A stretch of DNA of 64,000 nt from Sphingomonas faeni (GCF_003053745.1 NZ_QAYE01000005.1:62001-126000); one strand, 5' to 3'. Counted from the stretch's first letter, positions 1-9,577 are shown. Notes: generated by a model from the sequence alone, not told the origin. Numbers and translations are program-made.

Positions 1-362
1 TCGGCCCAGCGCGCGAACAGGTCGGCGAAGATCAACTCGCGCGTGACGGGGACCATCACGCCGCCTGCGCCCTCGACGACCAGTGGTCCGTCGATTTGAG
101 GTAGCGCGAGGCGGTCGGGGTCGATCGTGACGCCGTCGATCTCGGCGGCGAGATGCGGCGAGCAGGGGGTCGTCAGCCGGTATGCTTCGGGAAGTACGTG
201 GTCCGCTGGAACGCCGAGTGTCACGACGGAGGCTGCGTCGCTGCCGTCCGCGAGCCCTGCCTGCACCGGCTTCCAATATCGCGCGCCGAGTGCAGCGGTG
301 AGCCCGGCGGCGAACACGGTCTTGCCGATATCGGTATCCGTTCCGGTAACGACGATCGTCAT
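1..362 (-). CDS. bioD: Dethiobiotin synthetase BioD, 3' end cut by window
   Basis: ATP-dependent dethiobiotin synthetase converts 7,8-diaminononanoate and CO2 to dethiobiotin, the penultimate step of biotin synthesis in the cytosol. About 120 residues are visible and the frame is open to the window edge. Near the N-terminus is the P-loop region [11 protein letters not shown] (residues 5-15). KPVQAG follows, then SPHLAA, and EGAGGVMVP lies near residue 98. All four are BioD signatures. The ATG (360-362) overlaps the bioF stop in an ATGA junction, so translation is probably coupled. The C-terminal half is outside the window. Confidence 0.93.
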   Translation of the reverse strand, partial: MTIVVTGTDTDIGKTVFAAGLTAALGARYWKPVQAGLADGSDAASVVTLGVPADHVLPEAYRLTTPCSPHLAAEIDGVTIDPDRLALPQIDGPLVVEGAGGVMVPVTRELIFADLFARWA

Positions 363-1480
363 CGCAATGCCTCTCCCATGACCTCACCCAAAGCCTCGAT
401 ATCCGCGATCGTCGCGTTCAGCGTCAACGAAATCCGCAACCGTGATCCGCCCTCGGGCACGGTCGGCGGCCGTATCCCGCGCACGTCGAACCCCGCCGCC
501 TGGATCGCGCCCGCCACATGCATCGTCCGCGCGGCGTCTCCCAGCACTAGCGGCAGGATCTGAGACCCCGTCGCCGCGACGCCGTAAGGGGCAAGCACGC
601 GCTCCGCCGTCGCGATCAGGTCCCAGAGCCGCTCCCGCCGTGCCGGTTCGTCTGCGATGATGCGGAGGACTTCTCCGACCGCCAGCGCCATCAGCGGCGA
701 GGGTGCGGTCGAGAAGATGAACCCGCGCCCGCGATTGACGATGAACTCGCGCATGACCGCCGGCCCGCACAACAGCGCGCCTTCGCATCCCAGTGCCTTG
801 CCGCAGGTTCGCAAGCTGATGACGTTCTCGCGCCCGTCGAGTCCCTCGGCCAGTCCGCGGCCATCGGTGCCGAACACGCCCGTGGCATGCGCTTCGTCGA
901 TCAGCAGGATCGCATCGTGTCGATCGGCAATCTCGGCCAACGCGGCCAGCGGTGCGCGGTCGCCATCCATGCTGTAGAGGCTCTCGACCGCGATCCAGGC
1001 GCGGCCGGTGGCACCCGATCTGCGCCAATCGACGATCGCATCCTCGAATGCGTTTGCATCGTTATGCGCAGCGGCGACGAAGGTCGCTCGCGTGAGACGC
1101 ATGCCCTCATGCGCGCTGGCGTGGATCAGCGCATCGTGGACGATCAGGTCGCCGCGTTGCGGTAGCGTCGCGAACAATATCGTGTTCGCGACGTAACCGC
1201 TGGCGAAGAACAACGCCGTCGCGGTGCCGAAGAAGGTGGCGGCGTCCGCTTCGAGCGCCTCGTGCTCGGGTGCATTGCCACGGAGCAATCGCGACCCCCC
1301 GGAGCCGACCGGCACGCCGCGTCGCAGGGCATCGACCATGGCGCCGCGCAGTCGGTCCGACCCGGCCAGCCCGAGATAGTCGTTCGAGGCGAAGTCCACG
1401 CCCTGTCGCGGGCGAAGCGATCGGTACCGGTCCGCTGCGGCCAGCGCGGCGAGGTCTCGTTCCTGAGCGGCGAACATCAT
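359..1480 (-). CDS. bioF: 8-amino-7-oxononanoate synthase BioF
   Basis: PLP enzyme that condenses pimeloyl-ACP/CoA with L-alanine to 8-amino-7-oxononanoate, the first committed ring-forming step of biotin synthesis. The protein has 373 aa, slightly shorter than the usual ~384. Family motifs seen are SNDYLGL (32-38), [11 protein letters not shown] near 59-69, [12 protein letters not shown] with PLP-contacting Asp195 and His198, and TCGKALG with Lys228 as the Schiff-base lysine. It lies directly upstream of bioD with overlapping stop and start, so the two form an operon. Two adjacent ATGs (1480, 1477) could start it. A glycine C-acetyltransferase is the related alternative, but the bioD neighbour settles the role. 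Confidence 0.94.
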   Translation of the reverse strand: MMFAAQERDLAALAAADRYRSLRPRQGVDFASNDYLGLAGSDRLRGAMVDALRRGVPVGSGGSRLLRGNAPEHEALEADAATFFGTATALFFASGYVANTILFATLPQRGDLIVHDALIHASAHEGMRLTRATFVAAAHNDANAFEDAIVDWRRSGATGRAWIAVESLYSMDGDRAPLAALAEIADRHDAILLIDEAHATGVFGTDGRGLAEGLDGRENVISLRTCGKALGCEGALLCGPAVMREFIVNRGRGFIFSTAPSPLMALAVGEVLRIIADEPARRERLWDLIATAERVLAPYGVAATGSQILPLVLGDAARTMHVAGAIQAAGFDVRGIRPPTVPEGGSRLRISLTLNATIADIEALGEVMGEALR

Positions 1481-1534
1481 CGCGACGCCCTAACCGCAAC
1501 GCGCGGCGAAGACGATCCCCGCCAGATGATCTGG

Positions 1535-2167
1535 TTATCCTGCGTTCAACGCCGCAATAAAGCCGGCCGCCCGTGCGCCGACGTCGTCTGCGGTCATGCC
1601 CGGCGCATACAGTGCCGAGCCCAGACCGAATCCTGCCGCGCCGGCGGTGCGCCATTCCGCCATGCGTTCGGGCGTTATCCCGCCGACCGGCAACACGCGC
1701 GTATCCTTGGGAAGAACCGCGCGCATCGCCTTGAGCACCGTGGGGCTTGCGGCCTCGGCGGGAAACAGTTTCAGCGCGGCGGCACCGGCGTCGAGTGCGG
1801 CGAACGCCTCGGTCGGAGTCGCGATGCCGGGGAGCGCGACATAGCCCTTGTCCGCCGCTGCGGCGATCACGCGTACATTGGCGTTGGGGGCGATGATCAG
1901 CGTGCCGCCCGCCGCGCCGACCGCCTCGACGTCCTCGACCCGCAAGACCGTCCCCGCGCCGACGACCGCGCGTCCCTCGAACCGGCGCGCCAGTCGGGCG
2001 ATGCTGTCGAGCGGATCGGGCGAGTTCATCGGCACTTCGATGATCGTAAAGCCTGCGTCGACCAGCGCCTCGCCGATCGCCTCGACCTCGTCTGGCTTCA
2101 CCCCGCGCAGGATCGCGATCAGCGGGCATTTCGCGAAGGCGTCGTCGAAAGCTTGGCGGATGGTCAT
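1535..2167 (-). CDS. dgoA: 2-dehydro-3-deoxy-6-phosphogalactonate aldolase
   Basis: Class I aldolase of the KDPG/KHG family that cleaves 2-dehydro-3-deoxy-6-phosphogalactonate to pyruvate and glyceraldehyde 3-phosphate, the last step of the De Ley-Doudoroff galactose pathway. At 210 aa it has normal length. The N-terminal PLIAILRGVKPDEV is typical of DgoA. Glu44 in IIEVP and Lys133 in ALKLFPAE are the expected catalytic glutamate and Schiff-base lysine, and VGGIT near 165 is the phosphate-binding loop. The start overlaps the dgoK stop by 4 nt. KDPG aldolase (Eda) is the close alternative. The kinase neighbour favours the galactonate branch. Confidence 0.9.
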   Translation of the reverse strand: MTIRQAFDDAFAKCPLIAILRGVKPDEVEAIGEALVDAGFTIIEVPMNSPDPLDSIARLARRFEGRAVVGAGTVLRVEDVEAVGAAGGTLIIAPNANVRVIAAAADKGYVALPGIATPTEAFAALDAGAAALKLFPAEAASPTVLKAMRAVLPKDTRVLPVGGITPERMAEWRTAGAAGFGLGSALYAPGMTADDVGARAAGFIAALNAG

Positions 2168-3027
2168 GCAACGAGATCCTGGATGCGGGTGATGCCGGCC
2201 ACGAACGCGGCCTGACTGTCTATATGGTGCGACGTGCCGCCGAGCGCACCGATCGCGCTGGCGTACAGCGCGCCGAGGGCCGGGTCGGCGAGGATGTGGA
2301 CGGTCGCGCCGGCCTCGATACGCGCGGCGGTGTCCGCGCCGATCAGTAGCCCGCTCGCGAATGAGGCAGCGTGCGCATCGTCGGCAAGCCCGAGTACGCC
2401 GCGCGCGCGGATCGCGAACAGGCCGGCGGCGAGATCGCGTTTGGCGCCTTCCGCAACGCCTTCGAGAAACGCTGCGCCCGGCTCGACCGGATGGCCGAGC
2501 TGCCGTGACAGGATGCCGTGTGCGCGTAAGAGCGCGAAGAGTTCGCCGGTCATCGCGGTCGTGAACCGAGCGATCCTACCGCCCTCGACGGTCGCCCATT
2601 TGCAGTGCGTGCCGGGCTGGCAGAGCAGCGCGTCCGCTGGCACCAGTTCTGCGGCGATCGCGCCCAGCAGTTGGACCTCTTCGCCGCGCATCACATCGGC
2701 GTGCAACCCGTCGCGGTATGACAAGCCGGGGACGATCGCGGTCCGGTCGTCGATCCGGTCGAGTGCGGCGGCAACGTCTGCAAGTCCTGCGGGGGCGGCG
2801 ACGTAGGGCACGCTACGCCAGCCGATGTTCGATCCGACCATCCCCGCGAGCAGCATCGGCAGGTCGCCCAGCCGTTCGCGGATACCCGCAACCTCAGCAT
2901 CGTACTCGCCGGCCGCTACGGCTGCGGCACCACGGTCGTCGCGTTCGGTCGCGACGACCGCACCATCCTCGATCCGGAACGCACGCCGATTGGTGGTGCC
3001 CCAGTCGACTGCAATGAAAGGCTGCAT
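2164..3027 (-). CDS. dgoK: 2-dehydro-3-deoxygalactonokinase
   Basis: Phosphorylates 2-dehydro-3-deoxygalactonate to the 6-phosphate that DgoA cleaves. At 287 aa it matches the DgoK family. The N-terminal AVDWGTTNRRAFR (residues 6-18) is the phosphate-1 nucleotide-binding motif of this ASKHA kinase family, and PGTHCKWATVEGG near 138-150 is a DgoK signature. The start has a GAGG ribosome-binding sequence 7 nt upstream. It is the first gene of a dgoK-dgoA operon read away from the GntR regulator gene. Confidence 0.92.
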   Translation of the reverse strand: MQPFIAVDWGTTNRRAFRIEDGAVVATERDDRGAAAVAAGEYDAEVAGIRERLGDLPMLLAGMVGSNIGWRSVPYVAAPAGLADVAAALDRIDDRTAIVPGLSYRDGLHADVMRGEEVQLLGAIAAELVPADALLCQPGTHCKWATVEGGRIARFTTAMTGELFALLRAHGILSRQLGHPVEPGAAFLEGVAEGAKRDLAAGLFAIRARGVLGLADDAHAASFASGLLIGADTAARIEAGATVHILADPALGALYASAIGALGGTSHHIDSQAAFVAGITRIQDLVA

Positions 3028-3090
3028 AACTCTACCTCGACGTCGTCGCGAGCTTGACGGTTTCGCCCGTATCCGCCCGCATTGTCGCTA

Positions 3091-3100
3091 ATTGTACGAT
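3091..3100. promoter_or_regulatory. Possible GntR/FadR-type operator between dgoK and its regulator
   Basis: The imperfect palindrome ATTGTACGAT lies in the 159-nt divergent spacer between dgoK and the GntR-family gene. It fits the loose TnGT-ACnA core of FadR-subfamily operators. Only one copy is seen, so this is a weak inference from position and pattern. Confidence 0.28.
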
Positions 3101-3186
3101 GAATGCCGCAAGCCTTCCACCGGATATCGTTGCGGCGCGTTGCAAGACGCGTGACACCAGGAGCGCGTTGCGCCAAAACCCGGCCG

Positions 3187-3912
3187 ATGGCGACCGATAC
3201 GACAGACACCGACGTTCTTCCGGCCACCGCGATCTTGGGCCGTAATCTGACGCATGGGATGCTCGACACGCTTGGGCGGGCGATCGTCACCGGGCGCTAT
3301 GAAAACCGTCCGTTCCCGACCGAAGCGGAGATCGCCAAGACGCATGGCGTGAGCCGATCGGTGACTCGCGAGGCGGTCAAGATGCTGACCGCCAAGGGCT
3401 TGGTCAGCGCACGGCCGCGGCAGGGGACCGTCGTACAGCCGGCGAGCTCGTGGAACCTGTTCGATACCGACGTGCTGCGCTGGACGCTGGAGCGCAAGTT
3501 CTCGGTCGAGTTGCTGCGGCACTTCAACCAGTTGCGCGTCGCGATCGAGCCGGAGGCCGCGGCATTGGCGGCGCGGTTCGGTGACGCTGCGGACGAGGCG
3601 GCGATCCGCAACGGGCTGGCGCAGATGGAAGCGGGCGAGGCGGGAACGACCGATCCGCTCGAGGCCGACATCGCGTTTCACATGGCGATCCTGCGCGCGT
3701 CGAAGAACCCGTTCTACGCGCAGTTCCAGTCGGTTGTCTCGACCGCGCTGCGGACGTCGATCCGCTTCACCAACCGGATCAAGGGCCGTTCCGCCAATAT
3801 CCCCGATCACGCCGCGGTGGCGGACGCGATCATCGCACGTGACCCCGCCGCGGCGCGGATCGCGATGACGCGGATCATCGGCGACGTGCTGACGCTGATC
3901 GGCGACGAGTAA
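3187..3912 (+). CDS. GntR/FadR-family regulator, DgoR-like
   Basis: Predicted 241-aa repressor of the adjacent galactose genes. It has an N-terminal winged helix (about residues 20-90: FPTEAEIAKTHGVSRSVTREA, then the wing ARPRQGTVV) and a C-terminal FCD ligand-binding domain (about 105-230, rich in helices with conserved Asp/His positions such as DIAFH). The ATG at 3187 begins the protein a reasonable distance before the HTH. An in-frame ATG at 3103 would add 28 poorly conserved residues and is less likely. It is divergent from dgoK-dgoA and codirectional with the galactose dehydrogenase gene, which fits control by galactonate or a derivative. The ligand is inferred. Confidence 0.88.
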   Translation: MATDTTDTDVLPATAILGRNLTHGMLDTLGRAIVTGRYENRPFPTEAEIAKTHGVSRSVTREAVKMLTAKGLVSARPRQGTVVQPASSWNLFDTDVLRWTLERKFSVELLRHFNQLRVAIEPEAAALAARFGDAADEAAIRNGLAQMEAGEAGTTDPLEADIAFHMAILRASKNPFYAQFQSVVSTALRTSIRFTNRIKGRSANIPDHAAVADAIIARDPAAARIAMTRIIGDVLTLIGDE

Positions 3913-3982
3913 GCCGGCGCGAGGTGATCGCGGACGGAGCGGACGCGCGCCACCCCTAATACTATAATCGAGAGGATTTCTA

Positions 3983-4924
3983 ATGGCGACCGAGGCAATG
4001 TCTGCGAAGCCGATCCGGCTGGCGATCATCGGCGTTGGCAAGATCGCGCGCGACCAGCATCTGCCGGCGATCGCGAACGATCCGCGCTTCGAACTGGTCG
4101 CGGCGGTCAGTCGCAATGCGGTGGTCGACGGCGTCGATAACTACCACGACATCGCTGAACTGCTTGCGGCGGGGCATGACCTCGATGCCGTTTCGATCTG
4201 CACGCCACCGGTCGGACGGTCCGCGATCGCGATGGCGGCGCTCGATGCCGGACTGGACGTGATGATGGAGAAGCCGCCCGCCGCGACGCTGTCCGAAGTC
4301 GCGCGGATCGAGGCGCATGCGGTTACCGCTGGTCGTTCGCTGTTCGCGACCTGGCATTCGCGCGAAGCGGCCGGCGTCGCGCCGGCGCGCGCGTGGCTTG
4401 CCGATCGCAAGGTCGAGCGCGTCACGATCGCATGGCGCGAGGATATCCGACGCTGGCACCCCGGCCAGGACTGGATTCTGGAAGCAGGCGGGTTCGGCGT
4501 GTTCGATCCGGGCATCAACGCGCTGTCGATCGTGACCGAGATCCTCCCCGGCGACTGGGTCGTGCATCGTGCGGACCTGCATGTGCCGGACGGCCGGATG
4601 TCGCCGCTGGCTGCCGATATCGATCTCACCTGTGGCGACATCCCCGTGACGGCGGCGTTCGACTTCCTGCACGAAGGCCCGCAGCAATGGGACATCGTCG
4701 TCGAGACCGACGGCGGTACGCTCAAGCTGAGCATGGGCGGCGCGATTCTGGAAGTCGACGGCGAGGTGACAAAGGCGCCAGACGCGGAATATCCCGGGCT
4801 CTATGCCAAGTTCGCGGCGCTTGTCGGCTCGCGCTCGAGCGATGTGGACGTTACGCCGCTGCGGCTCGTGGCGGACGCGTTCCTGGTCGGACGGCGCACG
4901 ATCGTTCCTGCCTTCGAATGGTGA
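3983..4924 (+). CDS. Gfo/Idh/MocA oxidoreductase, probable D-galactose 1-dehydrogenase
   Basis: NAD(P)-dependent sugar dehydrogenase of 313 aa, predicted to oxidise D-galactose (possibly L-arabinose too) to the 1,4-lactone, the entry step of the De Ley-Doudoroff route. The Rossmann N-terminus is LAIIGVGKIARDQHLPAI (about 13-30), and MEKPPA near 95-100 is the conserved EKP motif with the catalytic lysine. WREDIRRWHPGQDWI near 150-165 is typical of bacterial galactose/arabinose 1-dehydrogenases. RBS AGAGGA at 3971-3976 is 6 nt before the ATG. The 70-nt gap after the regulator and the neighbouring dgoK/dgoA support the role. The lactonase and galactonate dehydratase are not in the window. Confidence 0.86.
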   Translation: MATEAMSAKPIRLAIIGVGKIARDQHLPAIANDPRFELVAAVSRNAVVDGVDNYHDIAELLAAGHDLDAVSICTPPVGRSAIAMAALDAGLDVMMEKPPAATLSEVARIEAHAVTAGRSLFATWHSREAAGVAPARAWLADRKVERVTIAWREDIRRWHPGQDWILEAGGFGVFDPGINALSIVTEILPGDWVVHRADLHVPDGRMSPLAADIDLTCGDIPVTAAFDFLHEGPQQWDIVVETDGGTLKLSMGGAILEVDGEVTKAPDAEYPGLYAKFAALVGSRSSDVDVTPLRLVADAFLVGRRTIVPAFEW

Positions 4925-5006
4925 TCGAATACCCTGATCGAGGATAGTATCGCCGGAACGCACGCTGCCTGCATCACGTTCATCCTCGAAAGAAGGATGC
5001 GTATCG

Positions 5007-8000
5007 GTGCTTCAGATCAGTCAAGACGTCGAGAATACGGATGTTGCGCCAGCGATAGCGGCGAAGTCTAGCGCGGTGGCGCCGCTGGCGGCGGCGATCG
5101 TCGAGCGTTTGTCTGACGGGAACCTCGTCTACGTCGCGGCGGACGATCAGCGTGCGACGGAGATCGCGACCATCGCGGCGGCGCTCGCGCCCGATGCGCT
5201 GGTCGTCCATGTGCCGTCGAGTGACGCTCTGCCGGGCGACGATGCGCCGGCATCGCCTGCCAATGTCGGACGTCGGGTTGCAGCGTTGCGGCGGCTGCGC
5301 GCGGGGGCCGAGAGTGAGGCGGCGCCGATCCTGGTTGTCACGACTGCCGAGGCGACGGCGGTCCGCTATCCGCCGCCGCCAATGTTCGACGTCGCGCCAC
5401 CGCGGCTGCAGGTCGGCGATCCGATCGACATCGAGGCGTTTGCCGCGATCGCCGAGGAGGTCGGCTACCTGACCGACGATCGGATCGACGAACCCGGCGA
5501 GATCGCGGTACGCGGTGGCGTGATCGACGTGTTCCCCGCGGACCGCGAGACTCCGGTCCGGATCGAGTTCGCCGATGGCCACATTACCGGGCTTCGCGAT
5601 TACGATCCGGTGTCTCAGCTCGGCCTGGGCGACGTCGACGTCGTCGAGATCGGCCGCGCGACCGAGCCCGTGGTCGAGAAGGGCGTGTCGATCCTCGCGC
5701 ACCTACCGGATGCAGCGATCGCGTTCGACCGGGATGCGGAGAAGCGGCGCGATCGGTTCCTTGCCATCGCCGCGGACGGCCTACCCAGACGTCGTGCCTC
5801 CGCCGATCTGGTCCTCGAAAAGGTCTGGGCAACCGAGATCGCGAACCGTGGAACGGCTGCGTTCGACGTCGGCGACGACATGCCCCCACGGTTCATCGAA
5901 CGGCGCGATCCAGCGCGCGCGTTCGCCCGGTTCGCGAAGGCCGCGCTTGCAGATGGGCGTCTGCTCGTCGTGGGGTCGCCGCGCGACCTGCGGTTCCTCC
6001 AGCCCAGGCTCGAGCGGGCAGCGAAAATCACATTTACGTCGGTCGATCACTGGACGGACGTCGTTTCGGCCAAGCCCGGCACCGCGATGCTGCTGGTCGC
6101 CCCGGTCGATCGCGGGTTCGTCGCGAGTGGGACCGCGGTCGTTGCCGGCGCGGATATGCTCGGCGGGCGCGCGCGGGGTGACGAGATCGCAGGCGGCAGC
6201 GCAGGCATGCTGCCGGGACTGACGAGCGAGCTGCGATGCGGCGACGTGATCGTCCACGAGGAGTTCGGGATCGGCGTCGTCCGCGGGCTTGAGATGCTCC
6301 CGGGTACCGATGGCGACGCGATCGTCCTGGAATATGCCAAGGAAGGCCGCCGCCTCGTGCCGGTGCGCGAGGCCGACCGGATCTGGCGGTATGGCGCGGA
6401 GATCGACGCGGTCACGCTCGATTCGCTCGACGGCGCGTCGTGGCAGAAGCGGCGTGGCGCGATCGATGCGGCGATTGCCGAAAGCGCGCGGGACCTCGCC
6501 GCGATCGCCGCCGAGCGCGACGCACGGACGACCGATCCGATCGAGCCCGACCGCGCCCGCTACGAGAAATTCGCCGCCGGCTTCGCGTTCACCGAGACGC
6601 CGGATCAGGCAAAGGCGATCGCGACGACGCTGGCGGACCTTGCGAGCGGCAAGCCGATGGACCGGCTGATCATCGGCGACGTCGGCTACGGCAAGACCGA
6701 GGTCGCGTTGCGTGCCGCTGCTGCCGTCGCGCTGGCTGGACGCCAGGTCGCGATCGCCGCGCCGACGACGGTGCTGGTCCGCCAGCATATCGAGACGTTC
6801 TCGAAGCGCTTCGAGGGGACCGGCGTGGCCGTTGCCGGCCTGTCGCGGTTGTCGAGCACGGCGGAGAAGGCACGGGTTCGGGCGGGGCTTGCGGATGGAT
6901 CGATCGGCGTCGTGATCGGCACGGGGGCGATCGCCGGCAAGGGCGTCGCGTACAAGGATCTCGCGCTCGTCGTGATCGATGAAGAGCAAAGGTTCGGTGC
7001 GGCCGACAAGGCCAAGATGCATGCGCTAGGGGCGGGGCATGTCCTGACGCTGAGCGCGACGCCGATCCCGCGCACGCTGCAATCCGCGATGATCGGGTTG
7101 CAGGGCCTATCGGTCATCGCCACTCCGCCGGCGCGTCGCCAGCCGATCCGCACGTCGGTCGCACAGTTCGATGATGCGACGGTGCGCGCGGCGCTGCGTC
7201 GGGAACGTGCGCGAGGCGGACAGAGCTTCGTCGTGGTGCCGCGGATCGACGACATGGCGCCGCTTGCCGCCAAGCTGGCCAAGCTCGTGCCCGAACTTGG
7301 GCTGGTGCAGGCGCATGGGAAAATGCCGGCGGGGGAGATCGACGAGGCGATGGTCGCGTTCGCGGCGGGCGACGGTGACGTGCTGCTCGCGACCAACATT
7401 ATCGAGGCCGGGCTCGACGTGCCGCGCGCGAACACGATGATCGTCCATCACGCGGATCGGTTCGGGCTGTCGCAGCTGCATCAGTTGCGGGGACGCGTCG
7501 GTCGCAGTGGACGGCGGGGGCAGGTTATGCTGCTGACCGACGGCGAGGCGACGATCGCGGAGGCGACGCTGAAGCGGTTGCGCACGCTCCAGGCGTTCGA
7601 CCGCCTGGGCGCGGGGTTTGCGATCAGTGCGCGCGATCTCGACTTGCGGGGCGCCGGCGATCTGGTCGGCGAGGCACAGGCTGGTCACATGAAGCTGATC
7701 GGGATCGACCTGTACCAGCATCTGTTCGGTCGCGCGTTGCGGCTGGCGCGGATCGACCGCGAGGGCGGTGCGCCGATCGACGACTGGATTCCCGAGCTCC
7801 ACCTCGAACTGGGCGGCAGCCTTCCCGAAGCGTGGATCCCCGAGATCGAGGTCCGGATGTCGCTCTATGGCCGGCTTGCGCGGCTGGAGGATGTCTCGGC
7901 ACTCGACCTGTTCGAGGCGGAGCTGGACGACCGGTTCGGCAAGGCGCCCGAGGCAGCGCTGCGACTGTTGCAGGTGGCGCGGATCCGGATGATGGCGCGT

Positions 8001-8189
8001 GAGGCGGGCGTACGACAGATCGACGCGGGTCCCGCTGCGATCGCGTTCACGCCGCACGACCGGACTGCCGCGAAACCGCTCGACGATCTGGTCGAGAAGA
8101 ACGGACGGTGGATCGCCGCCGAGGGCATCGCCGACCCGATCGCGCGGGCCGGACGGATCGAGGAACTGCTGGACGCGCTGATCGGCTAG
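5007..8189 (+). CDS. mfd: Mfd-like transcription-repair coupling helicase
   Basis: Superfamily 2 DNA translocase related to Mfd, which removes RNA polymerase stalled at lesions and recruits UvrA. It has 1060 aa against about 1150 for typical Mfd. A reduced UvrB-like N-terminal module runs to about residue 330. A CarD/RID-like module follows at about 408-470 (GDVIVHEEFGIGVV). The helicase core comes next, with GDVGYGKTEVA near 557, DEEQRFG near 657, LSATPIPRT near 681 and QLRGRVGRSGRRG near 825, then a TRCF C-terminal domain at about 930-1040. Start is GTG, with AAGAAGGA 9 nt upstream. The usual recG/sdhE neighbours of alphaproteobacterial mfd are absent, so this may be a second, divergent copy. 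Confidence 0.87.
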   Translation: MLQISQDVENTDVAPAIAAKSSAVAPLAAAIVERLSDGNLVYVAADDQRATEIATIAAALAPDALVVHVPSSDALPGDDAPASPANVGRRVAALRRLRAGAESEAAPILVVTTAEATAVRYPPPPMFDVAPPRLQVGDPIDIEAFAAIAEEVGYLTDDRIDEPGEIAVRGGVIDVFPADRETPVRIEFADGHITGLRDYDPVSQLGLGDVDVVEIGRATEPVVEKGVSILAHLPDAAIAFDRDAEKRRDRFLAIAADGLPRRRASADLVLEKVWATEIANRGTAAFDVGDDMPPRFIERRDPARAFARFAKAALADGRLLVVGSPRDLRFLQPRLERAAKITFTSVDHWTDVVSAKPGTAMLLVAPVDRGFVASGTAVVAGADMLGGRARGDEIAGGSAGMLPGLTSELRCGDVIVHEEFGIGVVRGLEMLPGTDGDAIVLEYAKEGRRLVPVREADRIWRYGAEIDAVTLDSLDGASWQKRRGAIDAAIAESARDLAAIAAERDARTTDPIEPDRARYEKFAAGFAFTETPDQAKAIATTLADLASGKPMDRLIIGDVGYGKTEVALRAAAAVALAGRQVAIAAPTTVLVRQHIETFSKRFEGTGVAVAGLSRLSSTAEKARVRAGLADGSIGVVIGTGAIAGKGVAYKDLALVVIDEEQRFGAADKAKMHALGAGHVLTLSATPIPRTLQSAMIGLQGLSVIATPPARRQPIRTSVAQFDDATVRAALRRERARGGQSFVVVPRIDDMAPLAAKLAKLVPELGLVQAHGKMPAGEIDEAMVAFAAGDGDVLLATNIIEAGLDVPRANTMIVHHADRFGLSQLHQLRGRVGRSGRRGQVMLLTDGEATIAEATLKRLRTLQAFDRLGAGFAISARDLDLRGAGDLVGEAQAGHMKLIGIDLYQHLFGRALRLARIDREGGAPIDDWIPELHLELGGSLPEAWIPEIEVRMSLYGRLARLEDVSALDLFEAELDDRFGKAPEAALRLLQVARIRMMAREAGVRQIDAGPAAIAFTPHDRTAAKPLDDLVEKNGRWIAAEGIADPIARAGRIEELLDALIG

Positions 8190-8199
8190 GCGCGTCCGC

Positions 8200-9045
8200 T
8201 TACTCGGCGGCGGCGGCCAGAGGAACGGGCAAGGCCTCGTCGGTCAGCGCCGCCAGGATCGCGCGGACGAGATCGACCACGCGCGCGAAGCCGGCGCCGG
8301 GCGCGTGGAGCTTGCGATCGAGATACAGCGTGCGGTCCAGTTCGAACTGGACCGCATGGACGTTTGCGGCCGGGCATGCATGACGTTCGAGGATGTGGCC
8401 GCCCGCATAGGGTGCGTTGATCGCGGTCGAGAACCCGCGCGCGACACACTCCGCCTCGATCCGCGTGACGAAGCGGGGCTCGGCGGAATGGCCGAAGCGG
8501 TCACCGATCACGATTCGCGATCCACTCGGTCCGAGCGGCGGCATCGAATGCACGTCGAGCAACACCGCCACGCCGAATCGGTCGTGCGCCGCCTTCAACG
8601 CCGCCGTGAGCGCCGCATGGTAAGGCCGGTGATCGTTGGCGATCCGCGCGGTGACGTCGGCATCGGTGAACCGCCGCGCCCAGAGATCGCCCGCCCCCGA
8701 TGCGCGGCGTGGGACGAGCCCGAGCCCGCTGCGCAGCTTGGCGGATTGCTGGGCAAGCGGCATCGTCGGCGCACCCTCGTCGAGTAGCGGATCGCGTTCG
8801 TCCTCGCGCCGGTTGAGATCGATCCAGGCGCGCGCACGGGTCTGGACGATCGTCGTCTGGTCGGTCCGTGCGGCACGCGCCACCGCATCGACGAGCCGGT
8901 CCTCGAGCGGCAGCAGCCCGGCAAGCGGCACGCGCAACGCCGTCTTGAGCGCGAGCGGATAGTCCCGGCCTGCGTGCGGGACGGACACCACCACCGGGCT
9001 CACGGGCGGCATTGCGCCCAGGCGCTCGAAGGAAGAAGACTGCAT
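8200..9045 (-). CDS. N-formylglutamate amidohydrolase family protein
   Basis: Zinc amidohydrolase family (FGase, PF05013) that hydrolyses N-formyl-glutamate or similar formylated amino acids. It has 281 aa. Family features are VSVPHAGRDYP near 20-30, a DLNR motif with acidic residues (WIDLNRREDERDPLL), LLDVHSMPP near 163, and FELDRTLYLD near 238. The histidine pair in the PHAG and DVHSMP motifs is expected to bind the metal. It ends 10 nt from the convergent mfd-like gene and is divergent from cpdR, an arrangement I recall from other alphaproteobacteria. The true substrate is unknown, because no histidine-degradation genes are nearby. Confidence 0.88.
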   Translation of the reverse strand: MQSSSFERLGAMPPVSPVVVSVPHAGRDYPLALKTALRVPLAGLLPLEDRLVDAVARAARTDQTTIVQTRARAWIDLNRREDERDPLLDEGAPTMPLAQQSAKLRSGLGLVPRRASGAGDLWARRFTDADVTARIANDHRPYHAALTAALKAAHDRFGVAVLLDVHSMPPLGPSGSRIVIGDRFGHSAEPRFVTRIEAECVARGFSTAINAPYAGGHILERHACPAANVHAVQFELDRTLYLDRKLHAPGAGFARVVDLVRAILAALTDEALPVPLAAAAE

Positions 9046-9155
9046 GGCACCACGCTAGGCCCAGCACCGGGCGCGAGCAATCGACCTGGATATGTTAACC
9101 AATTTCAGGGTAGGGCGGCACCAGAATGTACGTGTGAAAACGGGACTTTAGATCG

Positions 9156-9533
9156 ATGTTGCGAATTCTGCTGGCCGAGGACGATCAGGTCATGCGCGAG
9201 TATCTGACTCGGGCGCTCGAACGCTCCGGCTATGCCGTGACCGCGGTCGACCGCGGGACGGCGGCGATTCCGTTGCTCGAAACCGAGACGTTCGACCTGC
9301 TGCTGACCGATATCGTCATGCCCGAGATGGACGGCATCGAACTGGCGCAGAAGGCCGGCGAGATGTGCGCGGACCTGCGCGTGATGTTCATCACAGGCTT
9401 TGCGGCGGTCACGTTGAAGGCCGGGCGGGCGATGCCGCAGGCGCGCGTCCTGTCGAAGCCGTTCCACCTGCGCGACCTGGTCGCCGAGGTCGATCGGCTA
9501 TTCGAGATGGATAATGTGACGGGCATGCATTGA
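9156..9533 (+). CDS. cpdR: Single-domain response regulator CpdR
   Basis: Receiver-only protein of 125 aa. In Caulobacter, CpdR in its unphosphorylated form directs ClpXP to degrade CtrA-pathway substrates. The acidic pocket is LAEDD (residues 6-10), the phosphoacceptor is Asp52 in LLLTDIVMPEMDG, the switch threonine is Thr80 and the conserved lysine is Lys101 in SKPF. No output domain follows. A TTAACCAA at 9096-9103 upstream resembles a CtrA half-site, but the second half is missing. Its position divergent from the N-formylglutamate amidohydrolase gene supports the cpdR assignment. Confidence 0.9.
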   Translation: MLRILLAEDDQVMREYLTRALERSGYAVTAVDRGTAAIPLLETETFDLLLTDIVMPEMDGIELAQKAGEMCADLRVMFITGFAAVTLKAGRAMPQARVLSKPFHLRDLVAEVDRLFEMDNVTGMH

Positions 9534-9577
9534 GGGCTTGCACGCCGCGAAGAGCGCGGCTAGTGGAGCCCTCCGGC

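Noticed and set aside
3963-3968. Perfect TATAAT before the galactose dehydrogenase gene
   Set aside because: Transcription would begin about 8 nt before the ATG and remove the good AGAGGA ribosome-binding site at 3971-3976. There is also no -35 at proper spacing, so it is probably chance.
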